64,000 bases of DNA, taken from the NCBI GenBank assembly GCA_019828595.1, contig JAHQRK010000012.1, forward strand, positions 496,001 to 560,000, in the 5' to 3' direction. Positions 63,249 through 64,000 of the stretch are shown here, piece by piece (positions within the stretch are counted from its first letter, which is position 1; each line of letters begins with the position of its first letter). This DNA is from Aphanomyces cochlioides (Eukaryota; Oomycota; Saprolegniomycetes; Saprolegniales; Verrucalvaceae). Position numbers and translations under genes: made by a program. The notes beneath the pieces were generated by a model that was not told the origin of the DNA, made no database searches, and saw nothing but the letters and a program-made list of their open reading frames with translations.

Positions 63249-64000
63249 CTAAACAACTTGGTCGATGTGATTGTCGCCGTGGGCTGAAGTCTTCTGCCCG
63301 CATGCACCTTTGCACCCCTGGACAGCAAGCATACCACACGAATTGGCACCCACGCGCAGGCTTCGCGAGAGCGGCGGAACAATGAGGGCAATCACAGCCA
63401 ACAGATTAAGAACCAAAGAGCCAACAAATGCTACCAACGTCACTGGGAGCTTCGCAGCGACATAGTAACCGATACGGCTGACCAAAGCCGACGTATTTGT
63501 GACGCGATTCAACATCACATGGGGTTCTTCAGGCGGGCTGAGCGAATTTGCAAAGTACAAATCAAGGTCGGCGATGCCATCGGAAATGTGAAAGAGCGGC
63601 GAGCCGAGCCAGACAAATGGAAGTAAAATCACGTGGACAACCAAGTAGAAGACGCCCAGTGGCACATTGAGTGCACTGTAAGCAAGAGGTCCAACCACGA
63701 AGCGTTCCTTCCAGTTTGGCGAATCCTCGAGGATAGCAGCTTTGCTCAACGTTGGTAATTCTTGCTTGGGTGTTTCAACAACCAAATATTGAGTCCTGGA
63801 TTCGGGTTGTGCCACTTGCGCTTGGTCAACTCCATCGTCAATAGCTTCCCCTTCTTTCGCCCATGGCAGACGTTCTAGGTCAAGCTCAACCAATTCGTCA
63901 TCCAACTTCGTGTAGGCGTCGTCCAATTGAATAATCGAGCTAGGACGTTGATGTTGGGCAAACAGAAGCTTGATCTTCTTCTTCTCGGGAAGGTCAGCGG
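63249..64000 (-). CDS. Membrane protein, 5' end outside the window
   Basis: Reverse-strand frame open from the window edge to the stop at 63249-63251. The start codon is beyond base 64000, because the frame upstream of residue LDDAYTKLDDELVELDLERL continues (KKKIKLLFAQHQRPSSIIQ). At least 250 residues are visible. An acidic cytosolic-looking stretch is followed by two or three hydrophobic segments: YSALNVPLGVFYLVVHVILL with PFVWLGSPLF, then LPVTLVAFVGSLVLNLLAVI with ALIVPPL. The C terminus has four Cys (GANSCGMLAVQGCKGACGQK) that could be acylated. The first membrane block faintly recalls the 'putative sensor' family, but I would not assign a function. Confidence 0.6.
   Translation of the reverse strand, partial: ADLPEKKKIKLLFAQHQRPSSIIQLDDAYTKLDDELVELDLERLPWAKEGEAIDDGVDQAQVAQPESRTQYLVVETPKQELPTLSKAAILEDSPNWKERFVVGPLAYSALNVPLGVFYLVVHVILLPFVWLGSPLFHISDGIADLDLYFANSLSPPEEPHVMLNRVTNTSALVSRIGYYVAAKLPVTLVAFVGSLVLNLLAVIALIVPPLSRSLRVGANSCGMLAVQGCKGACGQKTSAHGDNHIDQVV

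Overview
This window is nuclear DNA from a eukaryote, most likely an oomycete of the Saprolegniales type (Aphanomyces, Saprolegnia, Achlya or Thraustotheca). Genes are packed on both strands and broken by many very short GT-AG introns, mostly 35-60 bp. The gene set is eukaryotic (COX6B, Nup155, Spb1, Nol10, PI3K, OSR1-like kinase, ZRANB2-like splicing factor). Two signalling families fit a stramenopile: a stand-alone HSF-type regulator and a seven-helix receptor fused to a TKL kinase. The species is inferred from gene content, not proven. All exon borders were read by hand from splice signals and reading frame.

Layout. 1-3.3 kb: 3' part of urocanate hydratase, then COX6B. 3.3-7.5 kb: a WD-repeat-like gene with a C-terminal coiled coil, then the most striking structure in the window. 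This is a 908 bp inverted repeat around a 64 bp spacer, carrying two identical head-to-head HSF genes. 7.5-14.5 kb: a Ser/Thr/Pro-rich repeat protein, a degenerate class II photolyase-like gene, an IQ-motif protein and a TBC RabGAP. 14.9-25.4 kb: a DUF455 ferritin-like protein, a small secreted protein, an OPT transporter, a disordered protein, a TBC-TLDc fusion and an LRAT-domain protein. 26.4-30 kb: a pentameric ligand-gated ion channel and a ZRANB2-like protein. 30.3-36.5 kb: Nup155, overlapping at its 3' end with an ArfGAP-C2 protein, and a disordered protein. 36.8-45.5 kb: the receptor-TKL kinase, Spb1 and a DUF3228-like protein. 45.5-53.1 kb: an EF-hand/WD40 protein, a small unknown gene, a single-pass membrane beta-propeller and an F-box protein. 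53.8-64 kb: a PH-containing PI 3-kinase, Nol10, an OSR1/SPAK-like kinase and a truncated membrane protein at the right edge.

How the genes relate. As usual in eukaryotes there is no operon logic, but themes recur. Ribosome biogenesis is represented by Spb1 and Nol10, and both have a facing pair of CCAAT boxes just upstream. Membrane traffic and lipid signalling are represented by two TBC proteins, an ArfGAP-C2 protein and PI3K. Sensing is represented by the ion channel, the receptor kinase and the two HSFs. Many convergent gene pairs are separated by a few bases or overlap.

No transposon with recognisable ends, CRISPR array, rRNA or tRNA gene was found. The longest stretch without a confident gene is 16.6-18.8 kb.
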